In this document: one piece after another, positions 19,200 to 28,287 of the stretch
Position numbering within the stretch: position 1 is the stretch's first letter
How the letters are laid out: each line of letters begins with the position of its first letter
Assembly (NCBI RefSeq): GCF_002100145.1
Contig: NZ_JXQD01000002.1
Coordinates: 124,001 to 188,000, forward strand
Direction of reading: 5' to 3'
From: Vibrio sp. qd031
Lineage (GTDB): Bacteria; Pseudomonadota; Gammaproteobacteria; Enterobacterales; Vibrionaceae
Length of the DNA: 64,000 nt
Program-made: the position numbers and the translations under genes
Notes under the pieces: model-generated
Database searches by the model: none
What the model was told of the DNA's origin: nothing
The model's input: the letters and a program-made list of their open reading frames with translations, nothing else

Positions 19200-20835
19200 A
19201 TGTGGCTTCACGGTAACGGTTCAGCGCACTTAACACATCAACGGTTCGTGGGGTAGCTATATCGCCGTGAGGCAAGATATTCGCTCGCCAATCACCGGCG
19301 AGTAGTGCATCGATTTCTTCTCCACTAGCGCTCACCCAATCCATTCGCATCGCCAAACTAAACATTACCCAGCCGATCGCATTAATCTCGCTGCTTGATT
19401 GCAATTGCTCTAGAGCTGAGAGATCAATATGGTCAGCGCCAAAACGAAGCTGTTGACCCTTTTTACTGCCAACTCGCATTTTGCCGTTTTGCAGCTGCGT
19501 CATTAACGATTGGGTATTAAGCGCGCGCGGTTTAAACAGAGTAAAGGGCTGCTCGTTTTCAGATTGCCTGTCGCCAGGGAAGGTCTCAACAACCGCTTTC
19601 GCTTTCGCGGTAACATCCATTGGCGAGTAGTCATGCATCTGAATTACTGTATCCGCACACTCTAAGTAATCGCCTGAACCCCCCATAACGATAATGGTCG
19701 ACACACCCGACGCGGACAATTCAATCACTCGATCAACTAAAGGCGTAATCGGCTCCGCGGATTTATCAACCAGCGCCTGCATTCTTTGGTCGCGGATCAT
19801 AAAGTTTGTTGCCGAAGTATCTTCGTCGATCAATAACGCGCGACTTCCTGCATCCAGCGACTCTTGTAGCCACGCCGCTTGCGAGGTTGATCCTGATGCG
19901 TCTTTGGTCGAGAAATCTTGTGTCGACTGATTAAAAGGTAAGTGGTTAATAAAGTTGGATAAGTTTAAGCTGTGAATACAGCGACCATCTTCCGCCTTAA
20001 TTTTTGTTGCCGTATCCACCGTGACTATTCGCTCACGACCATCCCCAGGGACATGGTTGTATACCGATTGCTCTACAGCATTCAATAGCGTGGATTTTCC
20101 GTGGAAACCCCCTCCGACAATCAGCGTCACGCCTGTTGGTATGCCCATACCGGTAATACTTTCACCACTTGGTAACTCGAATGTGTGTTCCAGCTCCGCC
20201 GGAGACACAAAAGTCACCGCATTTTTCATTGGCAGATAGCTGTCACCAGATTCTCTAGGTAATGTAGAACCGTTGGCTACGAATGAGACTAGGCCCTTTG
20301 ATTGTAGCTGATCGCGCAACCATTCTTGTTCATCAATGATTTGGCAGTGCTGCTTAAATTCAACCATATCAAGCTCTCTTTCTAGAGTCACTTTACGGAT
20401 AATTTTAGGCAGGTGGAAGGTAATAAGGTTAACGGCTTTCTTGCCCAATATCAGACGTCCATCTGCGGGCAGCTTTATTCTAAATCTGAGCTCTATACCT
20501 TGCTCTGTGAACAATACCGCGCTGTTATCTAACACTACAGGTCCGGTTGTCGCGATCGATATGAGGTTGTCTTGTTTGGCCAAAAGTGCAAATTGTCTTG
20601 CGAGATAATCACGAGCGGCAATTTGATACGCGGCGCTTTTTTCCTGCAACCATGCAAGGCCTGTCAACGACCAAGGACGAACCGCGCGAAAACGAGAATC
20701 TCCAGCGTATGGGTCGGCTTGGACGCTATCTATCAACAAGTCGAAATCGGTGAAGTCGTACTGACCTTTAATCATTTGATAAGCACGGTAATTCTGTTTT
20801 TCTAACTTTTTTAGTTTGGCGATCAAAGCGTCCAT
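19183..20835 (-). CDS. Predicted ABC-class ATPase (COG3044 family)
   Basis: This soluble 550-aa protein belongs to the conserved ABC-class ATPase family (PF09818 in my recollection) of unknown function. A glycine-rich P-loop, VGGGFHGKSTLLNAV, lies near residue 240. A Walker B-like ALLIDEDTSATNFMIRD lies near 330, with VIVMGGSGDYLE following. The N-terminal half, RAVRPWSLTGLAWLQEKSAAY, is characteristic of the family. No membrane partner is encoded nearby, so it is not a classical transporter. Confidence 0.8.
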   Translation of the reverse strand: MDALIAKLKKLEKQNYRAYQMIKGQYDFTDFDLLIDSVQADPYAGDSRFRAVRPWSLTGLAWLQEKSAAYQIAARDYLARQFALLAKQDNLISIATTGPVVLDNSAVLFTEQGIELRFRIKLPADGRLILGKKAVNLITFHLPKIIRKVTLERELDMVEFKQHCQIIDEQEWLRDQLQSKGLVSFVANGSTLPRESGDSYLPMKNAVTFVSPAELEHTFELPSGESITGMGIPTGVTLIVGGGFHGKSTLLNAVEQSVYNHVPGDGRERIVTVDTATKIKAEDGRCIHSLNLSNFINHLPFNQSTQDFSTKDASGSTSQAAWLQESLDAGSRALLIDEDTSATNFMIRDQRMQALVDKSAEPITPLVDRVIELSASGVSTIIVMGGSGDYLECADTVIQMHDYSPMDVTAKAKAVVETFPGDRQSENEQPFTLFKPRALNTQSLMTQLQNGKMRVGSKKGQQLRFGADHIDLSALEQLQSSSEINAIGWVMFSLAMRMDWVSASGEEIDALLAGDWRANILPHGDIATPRTVDVLSALNRYREATFKPAR

Positions 20836-20852
20836 AACATTCTCTTAGGTCG

Positions 20853-20860
20853 GGGCAGGG
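20853..20860 (+). other. KOPS-like octamer GGGCAGGG, pointing to dif
   Basis: It matches GGGNAGGG on the + strand and points right, towards the dif site at 41012. Further examples are at 10048-10055 and 33272-33279 (same strand). Confidence 0.55.
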
Positions 20861-20897
20861 GCGCGATTATATAGAAGCAATAACAGTAGAGCAAAAC

Positions 20898-22805
20898 TTA
20901 ATGTCGGATGATTGTTGGTAATTGAGTTTGCTCAATAAGGTGTTGTTCAAATTCAGTTTTTGGCATCGGTTTACCGTAATAAAATCCTTGACCCAAATCC
21001 GCACCTTCTTCGAGGATCAGTTTTTGTTGGGCTTCATTTTCGATGCCTTCCATCACCACCGCTAATTTAAGCTTTTTAGCAATACTTATGATTGAACGTA
21101 TAATCGCCAACCCTTCTTCGGGATCGTTCCATTGCGACAAAAAGCTCTTATCGATCTTAATCGTATCGAAAGGGTATTTTTTAAGATAGTTAAACGAAGC
21201 ATACCCTGTTCCAAAATCATCGAGCGCTAATCCAACCCCCATGTCGTGTAGCGTATTTAATGTTTTTGACGCTAAGTACTCGTCCGCAATAATGGTTGAT
21301 TCCGTTAGCTCAAGCTCAAGCGCAATAGAGGGGAGGTTATAAACACTCAACAATTGTTGAACTTGCTCGGCAAATTGTGGGTTTTTTAGCTGAACCGACG
21401 ACACATTGACTGCCATTTTAAAATGGGGCAAGTGTTTATGCCACTCACTTGCTTGTTCTATAGCGCTGCGTAAAACGTAGTTTCCCACTTCAAAAATCAG
21501 TCCATTGTCTTCTAGCATTTTTATCAGTAATTCGCTCGACACTTGACCCAGTTCAGGATGATCCCAGCGTAACAGCGCTTCGGCTCCCGTCCACTCACCA
21601 TTTACTGGTGACACTTTAGGCTGGAAGAACAGGGTAATATCGTCATTTCTTACTGCTTGTAATAGATAGCTTTCCAAACGGTTGTGGGTTGCGTGTTTTA
21701 ATTCAATCATTTGATTGTGAAAGGCGTAGCGATTTCCGGTGTCACGGCAACTCAACATCGCTTCCTGCGCTTTGGCAATAAGATCTAACTCTTCTGAGTC
21801 CGCGGAATGCTGGCAAGCAACACCGATATTGATGCTCAAGTGTATTGCCGGTGCATCCTCGACTTGAAACTCTTGGCTGCCTGCGTCAAGTATGTGGGTA
21901 ACCAGCGTTTCGATATCAGCCTTATTGGTTTTACGCACCGCGATAGCTAAATCTATACTGGACGGCCTGCCAGTAATGCATAACGACGGCAAGAATCGTG
22001 TGAAGTGCTGACGAAATAGCGTTAATAGCTGATCGAAAGTTTCATGGCCGTGTTTTTTCTGAATTTGACGACCATTAGTAATGCCGATAAATATCACCAA
22101 TATTTTTGCGCCGCGTTCACGACTACTTTCGATCAAACGATCGGTTTCAGCCAAAAATGACGAGCGATTTAAAAATCCCGTGCCTGAATCGTGTTGCTGT
22201 TGATAGGTGATCTCTTGCTCAGCGGCTTTACGGCGGTCTATTTCTTGGGTTAACGCAAAGTTTAATTGTGCAAGATCATGAGTTCGTTTTCGCACGCGAT
22301 TATGCAGCTCTTTGTTTAACTGTTGAAGTTTTCGCTGTTGATAAATTGTTTCTAGCTGAGCTTCTAACGTCATACGAAATGACTGCAACAGTTTAATCGC
22401 GGTTGCTCCAAATTCATTGCTACTGTTGTCTAAAATGCAAATGGTGCCAAAAGGGGTTCCGTTTGGCCAATTTAGGGGAACACCGCAATACGCAAGCATG
22501 CCTAATCCAAGGTCAGGGTTGTCGTTCCAGTCATCATCTTTTGTCGCGTCCGGAATAGTCAGCATTTTTTGTGTTGAAATGACCGTTTCACAATAAAGCC
22601 CTTGGCCTAAAGGTTCGCTATCGGATTGTTGATAAGGGTTGTTGTTGCTGGTTGAACGACGAAACACGGTAATTGAATGATCGTTGACCCGCATAATCAA
22701 CGCTGCGGGAACATTGGCCACTTCTGCCAACAGATCTACCACATTTTGCCAGCTGGCAAAGATGGGTTCGGGCACTTCCAGTGTATTGAGCAGTGAATTT
22801 AACAT
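20898..22805 (-). CDS. GAF-GGDEF-EAL protein, probable c-di-GMP phosphodiesterase
   Basis: This 635-aa cytoplasmic signalling protein has an N-terminal GAF domain (about 10-150), a coiled-coil linker (about 160-195), a GGDEF domain (about 200-360) and an EAL domain (about 375-625). The GGDEF active-site loop is degenerate (GRPSSIDL in place of GG[DE]EF), so cyclase activity is unlikely. EAL motifs are intact: AEALLRW, DDFGTGYASF, IKIDKSF and VMEGIEN. It should therefore act as a phosphodiesterase, perhaps gated by the GAF domain (inference). It appears monocistronic. Confidence 0.88.
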   Translation of the reverse strand: MLNSLLNTLEVPEPIFASWQNVVDLLAEVANVPAALIMRVNDHSITVFRRSTSNNNPYQQSDSEPLGQGLYCETVISTQKMLTIPDATKDDDWNDNPDLGLGMLAYCGVPLNWPNGTPFGTICILDNSSNEFGATAIKLLQSFRMTLEAQLETIYQQRKLQQLNKELHNRVRKRTHDLAQLNFALTQEIDRRKAAEQEITYQQQHDSGTGFLNRSSFLAETDRLIESSRERGAKILVIFIGITNGRQIQKKHGHETFDQLLTLFRQHFTRFLPSLCITGRPSSIDLAIAVRKTNKADIETLVTHILDAGSQEFQVEDAPAIHLSINIGVACQHSADSEELDLIAKAQEAMLSCRDTGNRYAFHNQMIELKHATHNRLESYLLQAVRNDDITLFFQPKVSPVNGEWTGAEALLRWDHPELGQVSSELLIKMLEDNGLIFEVGNYVLRSAIEQASEWHKHLPHFKMAVNVSSVQLKNPQFAEQVQQLLSVYNLPSIALELELTESTIIADEYLASKTLNTLHDMGVGLALDDFGTGYASFNYLKKYPFDTIKIDKSFLSQWNDPEEGLAIIRSIISIAKKLKLAVVMEGIENEAQQKLILEEGADLGQGFYYGKPMPKTEFEQHLIEQTQLPTIIRH

Positions 22806-22870
22806 TTAGTCTATCCATAGACTTTTGTAGTGAGTCTTTTAAACGTAGTTGTTATCTATTAAGTTCACAC

Positions 22871-22904
22871 AAAAAAGGCGCCATTTTAAGTGAAAATGGC
22901 GCCT
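22871..22904 (-). terminator. Terminator of fabV
   Basis: A 12-bp stem (22876-22887 with 22893-22904) has a 5-base loop. The A-run at 22871-22876 supplies the U-tract on the - strand. Confidence 0.85.
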
Positions 22905-22948
22905 ATATAAGCAGTTCTCATTTTAGAAACACTATCGACGTCCGTAAC

Positions 22949-24100
22949 TCACACTGTCGGTGACATATCGAAGCCGTTGAGTTTCAAAAACTCTTGTTTG
23001 TATCCAGCGTAATCGCCTATTTCTGTAAAATTGCTCGCATCCATCTGCGCAACCAAACCTTCAACCAATTTTTGGGTACTTGGTTCAAGCTCAAGGTCGT
23101 CTATACGGATCAGTCGCTCACCATCCACCAATGGCGCGTTTGCAAAGGATAGATTTTCAGTAAACAACCGTTGCATCTGCTCGATACACCCTTCATGAGT
23201 GCCTTTTTTCTTCATGACTTTGTACAGCGCCAGCATATACGGAGTGAAAGCGGGAATGAACACTGAAGCCTTAGTGACCAGCGCTTTACACACGACCGCG
23301 TATCCACCGCCGCCGAAGTTGGCCAACTTACGATGGATAAAATGGCTAGACTGATGCAAATCGACTTTTGCGCGGCCTAATGTACCTGTGTGGTAAATAG
23401 GGTGGGTAAGTTTAGAGCCAATGTAAGAAAAGGCGATGCTTTGACAGCCTTGAGCGATTTGTTCTTGATTGATTAATAAGTCAACCCAACTTTCCCAGTC
23501 TTCGCCCCCCATGACTTTGATGGTCGATTCGATTTCATCGTCAGTTGCCGCATTCACTGTTGTCTCAACCCACTCATCATTTTCTAGCATGATTGTGGCA
23601 CCAGTTACCGGCTCTCCAATCGTTTTAATCGCGCTACGCCAATACTCGCCTGACCCCTTTGGTCTAAGTCCAGTAGCAAGGCTATACACGATAAGATCAA
23701 CTTCACCTTCAAAATAGGTCTCGATGGCTTCTATAACTTGTTGGCGAGTTTCATCCGAAAATGCATCGCCAACAATATTGATTGCAATTCGACCTTCACT
23801 ACGCGCTAAATCGGTAAAATGTTCGTTATTGTACCAACCGGCACTGGCAGGTTTGTCTTTCGACGGCGCTCGTTCAAACGATACCCCTATGGTGTCTGCT
23901 TGCGAGCCACCAAAGGTTAATGCAGTTCTTGCGGCAAGGCCAAATCCTGAAGATGCGCCTAGAATGAGAACGCGCTTTGGCCCTTGTTTAATTTGATTAC
24001 TCTTCTTGACGTAAGCTATTTGTTCCTTGAGGGCCTTTCGACATCCTTCTGGATTGGCATTTTTTGCCACAACGCCCTTAATGATCGGTTCAAGATCCAT
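22949..24100 (-). CDS. fabV: Enoyl reductase, FabV/trans-2-enoyl-CoA reductase family
   Basis: This NAD(P)H-dependent enoyl-ACP or enoyl-CoA reductase has the Rossmann motif GASSGFG (48-54). The FabV-specific catalytic pair Y236-x8-K245 is present, one residue longer in spacing than in FabI. Typical blocks NPEGCRKALKEQIAYVK and GYKQEFLKLNGFD are present. At 383 aa it is shorter at the C-terminus than the roughly 400-aa Vibrio FabV, and it differs from that sequence in many places as I recall it. It may be a second FabV paralogue or a TER-like enzyme. Family members are naturally insensitive to triclosan. Confidence 0.82.
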   Translation of the reverse strand: MDLEPIIKGVVAKNANPEGCRKALKEQIAYVKKSNQIKQGPKRVLILGASSGFGLAARTALTFGGSQADTIGVSFERAPSKDKPASAGWYNNEHFTDLARSEGRIAINIVGDAFSDETRQQVIEAIETYFEGEVDLIVYSLATGLRPKGSGEYWRSAIKTIGEPVTGATIMLENDEWVETTVNAATDDEIESTIKVMGGEDWESWVDLLINQEQIAQGCQSIAFSYIGSKLTHPIYHTGTLGRAKVDLHQSSHFIHRKLANFGGGGYAVVCKALVTKASVFIPAFTPYMLALYKVMKKKGTHEGCIEQMQRLFTENLSFANAPLVDGERLIRIDDLELEPSTQKLVEGLVAQMDASNFTEIGDYAGYKQEFLKLNGFDMSPTV

Positions 24101-24140
24101 GAAATCTCCTTACACATTTAGACATCAAATTCGCTGAAAA

Positions 24141-24160
24141 CATTGATATGTTTATCAATG
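24141..24160. promoter_or_regulatory. Inverted repeat upstream of fabV
   Basis: CATTGATA and TATCAATG form a perfect 8-bp inverted repeat with a 4-base spacer, 41-60 bp upstream of the fabV start. It is a candidate operator; the regulator is unknown. Confidence 0.4.
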
Positions 24161-24209
24161 AAAAGTCCATGCTAGTGAAAAGAAAAGTAAATTGTTTTGC
24201 GCTAGACCA

Positions 24210-24815
24210 TTATTTCGTTAAGTATGGTGCAAGTTTTTCAGCGACAAATTGAGCAATCCAGGGTTGTGCTTCTGGCTTAGGGTGAAGGCCATCTTGCATC
24301 ATCCATTCGGGCTTAACGATCACTTGCTCTAAAAAAAACGGTAATAGTGGAACTTGGTACTCACTGGCGAGTGCAGGGTAGATGTCGGCAAACACTTGCG
24401 TGTACTTTTTGCCGTAATTTGGCGGCACCTGAATCTGCATCAGCGCGACTTCTGCACCACTGTCTTCACTCATTGCTATGATATTTTTAAGATTATTTGT
24501 GATCACATTGGGTGGGAAACCACGTAAACCATCATTAGCACCTAGTTCAACAAGTACATAATCAGGTTGATGTTGGTCTAGTAAAGTAGGTAGGCGAGAC
24601 AGGCCGTTGCCTGTTGTGTCTCCAGAGATACTGCCGTTAACAACATTTACCTTCAGATTATGGTTTGCTAGCTCAGAAGGGAGTAAACTGGGCCAACTTT
24701 GTTCGATAGACATTTGATACCCAGCGCTGAGGCTGTCACCTAGGACTAAAAGCGTCTGAGCCTTAAGGCCAAATGACATAAAAAACAACAACATCAAGGA
24801 AAGAAGTCGACTCAT
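24210..24815 (-). CDS. tesA: Multifunctional acyl-CoA thioesterase/lysophospholipase (SGNH hydrolase)
   Basis: This 201-aa periplasmic SGNH esterase has a signal peptide at residues 1-19 ending in KAQ. Block I is GDSLSAG with catalytic Ser28, block III is GANDGLRG, and block V is DGLHPKPEAQ with the Asp-His pair. A longer open frame extends to 24992, but the signal peptide fixes the ATG at 24815. This start shares the bases CATG with the start of the divergent ybbA gene, the same gene pairing as in E. coli. Confidence 0.9.
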   Translation of the reverse strand: MSRLLSLMLLFFMSFGLKAQTLLVLGDSLSAGYQMSIEQSWPSLLPSELANHNLKVNVVNGSISGDTTGNGLSRLPTLLDQHQPDYVLVELGANDGLRGFPPNVITNNLKNIIAMSEDSGAEVALMQIQVPPNYGKKYTQVFADIYPALASEYQVPLLPFFLEQVIVKPEWMMQDGLHPKPEAQPWIAQFVAEKLAPYLTK

Positions 24816-25503
24816 GAGTACATCCGTTATAACTGCAAAAAATATCGTTAAAACAGTCTCTACTAATAGTGAGCAATTAACAATATTAGAAAAGGTAAAT
24901 TTAGAGATTAAAAGCGGAGAGAGTGTAGCGATCGTCGGAACTTCCGGTGCCGGAAAATCGACACTGATGACACTTCTGGCGGGTCTCGACACCCCAAGTG
25001 AGGGCGAGATTTCTTTACTTGAATACCCAATATCAGATCTCGATGACGAACAACGCGCTAAAATTCGAGGCGAATCGGTGGGATTTGTCTTTCAAAGCTT
25101 TTTGTTGATCCCAAGCTTAACCGCCCTTGAAAATGTGACCCTGCCTTGCCTACTGGCGGGGCAAGAAGAAGATACCGAACGTGCATTGCAACTGTTAAAA
25201 AGCGTTGGTTTGGATCATCGCGTTGATCATTTACCTAGCCAGCTATCCGGTGGAGAGCAACAACGAGTTGCACTCGCCAGAGCCTTTATGCTTCAACCCA
25301 AAGTGCTCTTTGCCGATGAACCCACTGGCAACCTAGATCAACATACTGCCGAAACTGTGGTGAATTTGTTGTTTGAACTCAATCGTAAACACGGTACGAC
25401 ACTGGTTATGGTGACCCACGACACAACACTCGCAAGCCAATGTGACACTATTTATCGAATGCAAGCAGGGCACTTGTACACTTCAGATCAAGAGGTGGCG
25501 TAA
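24814..25503 (+). CDS. ybbA: ABC transporter ATP-binding protein YbbA
   Basis: This 229-aa LolD/MacB-type ATPase has Walker A GTSGAGKS, signature LSGGEQQRVALARAF and Walker B VLFADEPTGNLD. It works with the FtsX-like permease encoded next (YbbP). The ATG is within the CATG shared with tesA, so its promoter and ribosome site lie inside the tesA signal-peptide codons; only a weak GGAAAG is seen upstream. Family role: probably extraction or export of a lipid or lipoprotein-like substrate across the inner membrane. Confidence 0.88.
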   Translation: MSTSVITAKNIVKTVSTNSEQLTILEKVNLEIKSGESVAIVGTSGAGKSTLMTLLAGLDTPSEGEISLLEYPISDLDDEQRAKIRGESVGFVFQSFLLIPSLTALENVTLPCLLAGQEEDTERALQLLKSVGLDHRVDHLPSQLSGGEQQRVALARAFMLQPKVLFADEPTGNLDQHTAETVVNLLFELNRKHGTTLVMVTHDTTLASQCDTIYRMQAGHLYTSDQEVA

Positions 25504-25504
25504 T

Positions 25505-27961
25505 ATGGAACATGCTGTTTCAACGCACCCCTCGGCAACTCAGCAGTCACTAAACAAGCGACTCGCACAATGGAGCTGGAAGGAAATTGTTTCTGGGCAG
25601 TTGTGGCCAATTTCAGCGGCAATTGCGCTCATTATTGCCTGTGTATTCGCGTTGTCTGCGTTAGCTGAGCGAATGGAGCAAGTGATCGTCAAGCAGGGCA
25701 AAGATGCGCTAACCGCCGATCTTACTTTTCGCTCATCTAACCCGATACCCGAAGCGCTTAAAGCAAGCGCCGTTGAGTTGGGTCTTATTCAGTCTCAACA
25801 AGTAAACTACGCAACGATGGCATTTAGTGATAGCGACATGCAGCTAGTGTCGGTAAAAGCGGTAGAAAGCAACTACCCATTGCGTGGCGAACTAACTTTA
25901 CAAGGTCAAACTACATCCAATAGCGTTCAGCCTAATCAGCTTTGGCTTGAACCACGCATTATGTCGATGCTAAACGTGTCCATTGGTGACAATGTCACTA
26001 TTGGTGACGCAGATTTCCAAGTAAGCGGCGAGATTGCTGACGAGCCTGGACTCAATTTCAACCCTTTTCAGCAAATGCCAACGGTGTTGATACACTACTC
26101 TGATGTTGAAAAAACTGGCGCCATCCAACTTGGTAGCCGAGTAAGTTATATCAACTTCTATGAAGGGGATGAACAACAACTCTCTTCGTTAAAGCAGAGC
26201 ATTGAGATCACCCCGAGCGATCGCTGGCGTGACCAAGGTAGCGCTAGCCGGACTAACGAAATATTCGATAGAACAACCCAATATCTGTCTCTCACTGTTG
26301 CCATTGTGATTTTAATGGCCGCCACGACATTAGTGCTTACGTGTCAGCACTATGTGAATGGACGTCGTAAAACCATCGCCATGCTTAAAAGCATCGGCGC
26401 CAGCAAAGCGTGGATAACTCGTTGGCTCGCTATTCAAGTTGCGCTGCTACTGGCACTTGGCACAGTTGCTGGTCTGATATTTGGTTTTGGCTTGGAAGTT
26501 TTATTGCGTATTCCATTGGTCGATTTACTCCCTGATCCACTACCAACTTATGGTATTGCCCCAGTTGCTGTCGCGATAATCACTTGTGTGTTAATCGGGG
26601 TACCTGCATTGGGAATCCCTTTAACAAACCTAGTAAACACATCAGCTGTAAATGTACTGCAACCCGCTGCTCAGCAAGGAAACAAAGCACATTGGGGTTT
26701 GGTGCTGGTTCCAATTTTGCCGCTGCTGTTTGTCTACGCGAGCAACACCTTAGTATGGATTGTTTTAGTTGCCATTGGCGTGCTATTCGTTCTTCTAGCA
26801 GCAATCAGCGTTCTGCTCTCTAAGGCCATTGGCAAAGCCAAATGGGGGCCTGCAATGGCGCTGGCAATCAGTCGCCTAAATCGCTCGTCACGGGCGAGCG
26901 GACTTCAATTTGGCGCGTTAGCATTATCACTAATGCTTCTGTCTATTATTTGGCTGGTGCGCAGCGATCTGCTCGGTGACTGGCAACGTACCTTACCAGC
27001 AAATGCGCCAAATGCGTTTGCCATCAATATTGCCGACTACGAAGTTGACCAATATATTCGGCAACTTGATCAGCAAGGGATAGATCGCTCAAAAGCGTTC
27101 CCAATAATTCGCGGACGCCTAGCCCAAATTAATGGCTTAGACGCGAAACAAGTTGCCGACGAAAAAGGCGACACCGATGCTGTGAGACGCGAACTTAACC
27201 TGACATGGTCCGACGGTATACCAGAATACAATGTCGTCAGAGATGGTGCTTGGACGATGACTAACGGGGTCTCTGTAGAATCTGAGGTTGCCGATAATCT
27301 TGGTTTGCAGATTGGTGATAGCTTACAATTTGTGATCAATGCGCAACCCATTGAAGCGACCGTCAACTCGATTAGGATTGTTGACTGGAGAGAAATGAAG
27401 CCAAATTTCTACTTTATTTTTACGCCTGATCTAATGACCGACATTTCTTCATCGTACATGGTCAGTTTTAGGGTCGACGATAGCGATCAAGACTTTGTTA
27501 AAGTTTTATCAAGTAACCACCCAACTGTCAGTTTATTAGACGTACGTAAAATGGGTGAAAAAATTCAAGAATTACTTGGGCAGATCGTCTGGTCGATCAC
27601 CGTTCTCGCAGCCCTTGGAGTGATTGCTGGATTGCTACTGATATTTACTTTATTAAGGTTAAGTTTGTCGCAGCGTCAACTGGAAATTCGTCTCTATAGA
27701 ACACTTGGCGCTAGCCGTAAACGTATTGCCAATACTATCTGGTGTGAATATGGACTTATGGCTCTCATCGCAGGTGTAGTAGCGAGTTTCGGTGCTGAAA
27801 TTGCGGTAGGAAGCCTAATGAAGTTTGGTTTCGATTTGACACCTACATTGCATGTCGGGTTATGGGTGGTATTGCCAGTATTAACCTTTGTTATACTGGC
27901 AACTGTCGTGAACACTCTGATAAAAAAATTGTTATTGCCTGTTAAAAATGGATCGATTTAG
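25505..27961 (+). CDS. ybbP: ABC transporter permease YbbP (FtsX-like)
   Basis: This 818-aa inner-membrane permease has the duplicated FtsX/MacB architecture: an N-terminal helix (about 30-50), a large periplasmic domain, a four-helix FtsX domain (about 260-400), further helices (about 400-490), a second periplasmic domain, and a final FtsX domain (about 690-815). The frame is open 63 bp further upstream, but the ATG at 25505 follows GAGGTGG and the ybbA stop directly. It forms an operon with ybbA. Confidence 0.88.
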   Translation: MEHAVSTHPSATQQSLNKRLAQWSWKEIVSGQLWPISAAIALIIACVFALSALAERMEQVIVKQGKDALTADLTFRSSNPIPEALKASAVELGLIQSQQVNYATMAFSDSDMQLVSVKAVESNYPLRGELTLQGQTTSNSVQPNQLWLEPRIMSMLNVSIGDNVTIGDADFQVSGEIADEPGLNFNPFQQMPTVLIHYSDVEKTGAIQLGSRVSYINFYEGDEQQLSSLKQSIEITPSDRWRDQGSASRTNEIFDRTTQYLSLTVAIVILMAATTLVLTCQHYVNGRRKTIAMLKSIGASKAWITRWLAIQVALLLALGTVAGLIFGFGLEVLLRIPLVDLLPDPLPTYGIAPVAVAIITCVLIGVPALGIPLTNLVNTSAVNVLQPAAQQGNKAHWGLVLVPILPLLFVYASNTLVWIVLVAIGVLFVLLAAISVLLSKAIGKAKWGPAMALAISRLNRSSRASGLQFGALALSLMLLSIIWLVRSDLLGDWQRTLPANAPNAFAINIADYEVDQYIRQLDQQGIDRSKAFPIIRGRLAQINGLDAKQVADEKGDTDAVRRELNLTWSDGIPEYNVVRDGAWTMTNGVSVESEVADNLGLQIGDSLQFVINAQPIEATVNSIRIVDWREMKPNFYFIFTPDLMTDISSSYMVSFRVDDSDQDFVKVLSSNHPTVSLLDVRKMGEKIQELLGQIVWSITVLAALGVIAGLLLIFTLLRLSLSQRQLEIRLYRTLGASRKRIANTIWCEYGLMALIAGVVASFGAEIAVGSLMKFGFDLTPTLHVGLWVVLPVLTFVILATVVNTLIKKLLLPVKNGSI

Positions 27962-28017
27962 TCCACACAATACGTATAACTTTTTTACTTTAACAGACAA
28001 AAACTTATATACAGGTG

Positions 28018-28050
28018 AAAGAGAGCGGTTTGTATAACTGCTCTCTTTAT
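28018..28050 (+). terminator. Probable terminator of ybbAP
   Basis: AAGAGAGCGGTT and AACTGCTCTCTT form a long stem with one G-T pair and a 5-base loop, followed by a short T-rich stretch. Confidence 0.55.
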
Positions 28051-28081
28051 CCACAGAAACAGTGGATAAAACTTTGGATAA
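28047..28081. promoter_or_regulatory. Cluster of DnaA-box-like 9-mers
   Basis: There is one perfect box TTATCCACA (28047-28055). Two one-mismatch boxes lie in the opposite orientation: AGTGGATAA (28061-28069) and TTTGGATAA (28073-28081). They sit in the 326-bp gap between ybbP and the FAD oxidoreductase. The first two also form a hairpin. Confidence 0.45.
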
Positions 28082-28287
28082 CCTTTCTCTCAATAGTGAG
28101 ATATGGCTCGCAAAGACTGTTATACTCTGGCCTGCTGCAAAATGCTTATACACATTGCAATGCAAAGGCCAATCTGGAAAAATGCGGTCAAGTTTTTTCT
28201 TAGAAAAATTTCACGTCGATTACGTTTTTGTTATAGCCCGATGACACACTTTTTTAATCAAAATAATACGAAGTCAGTTACTAGATA

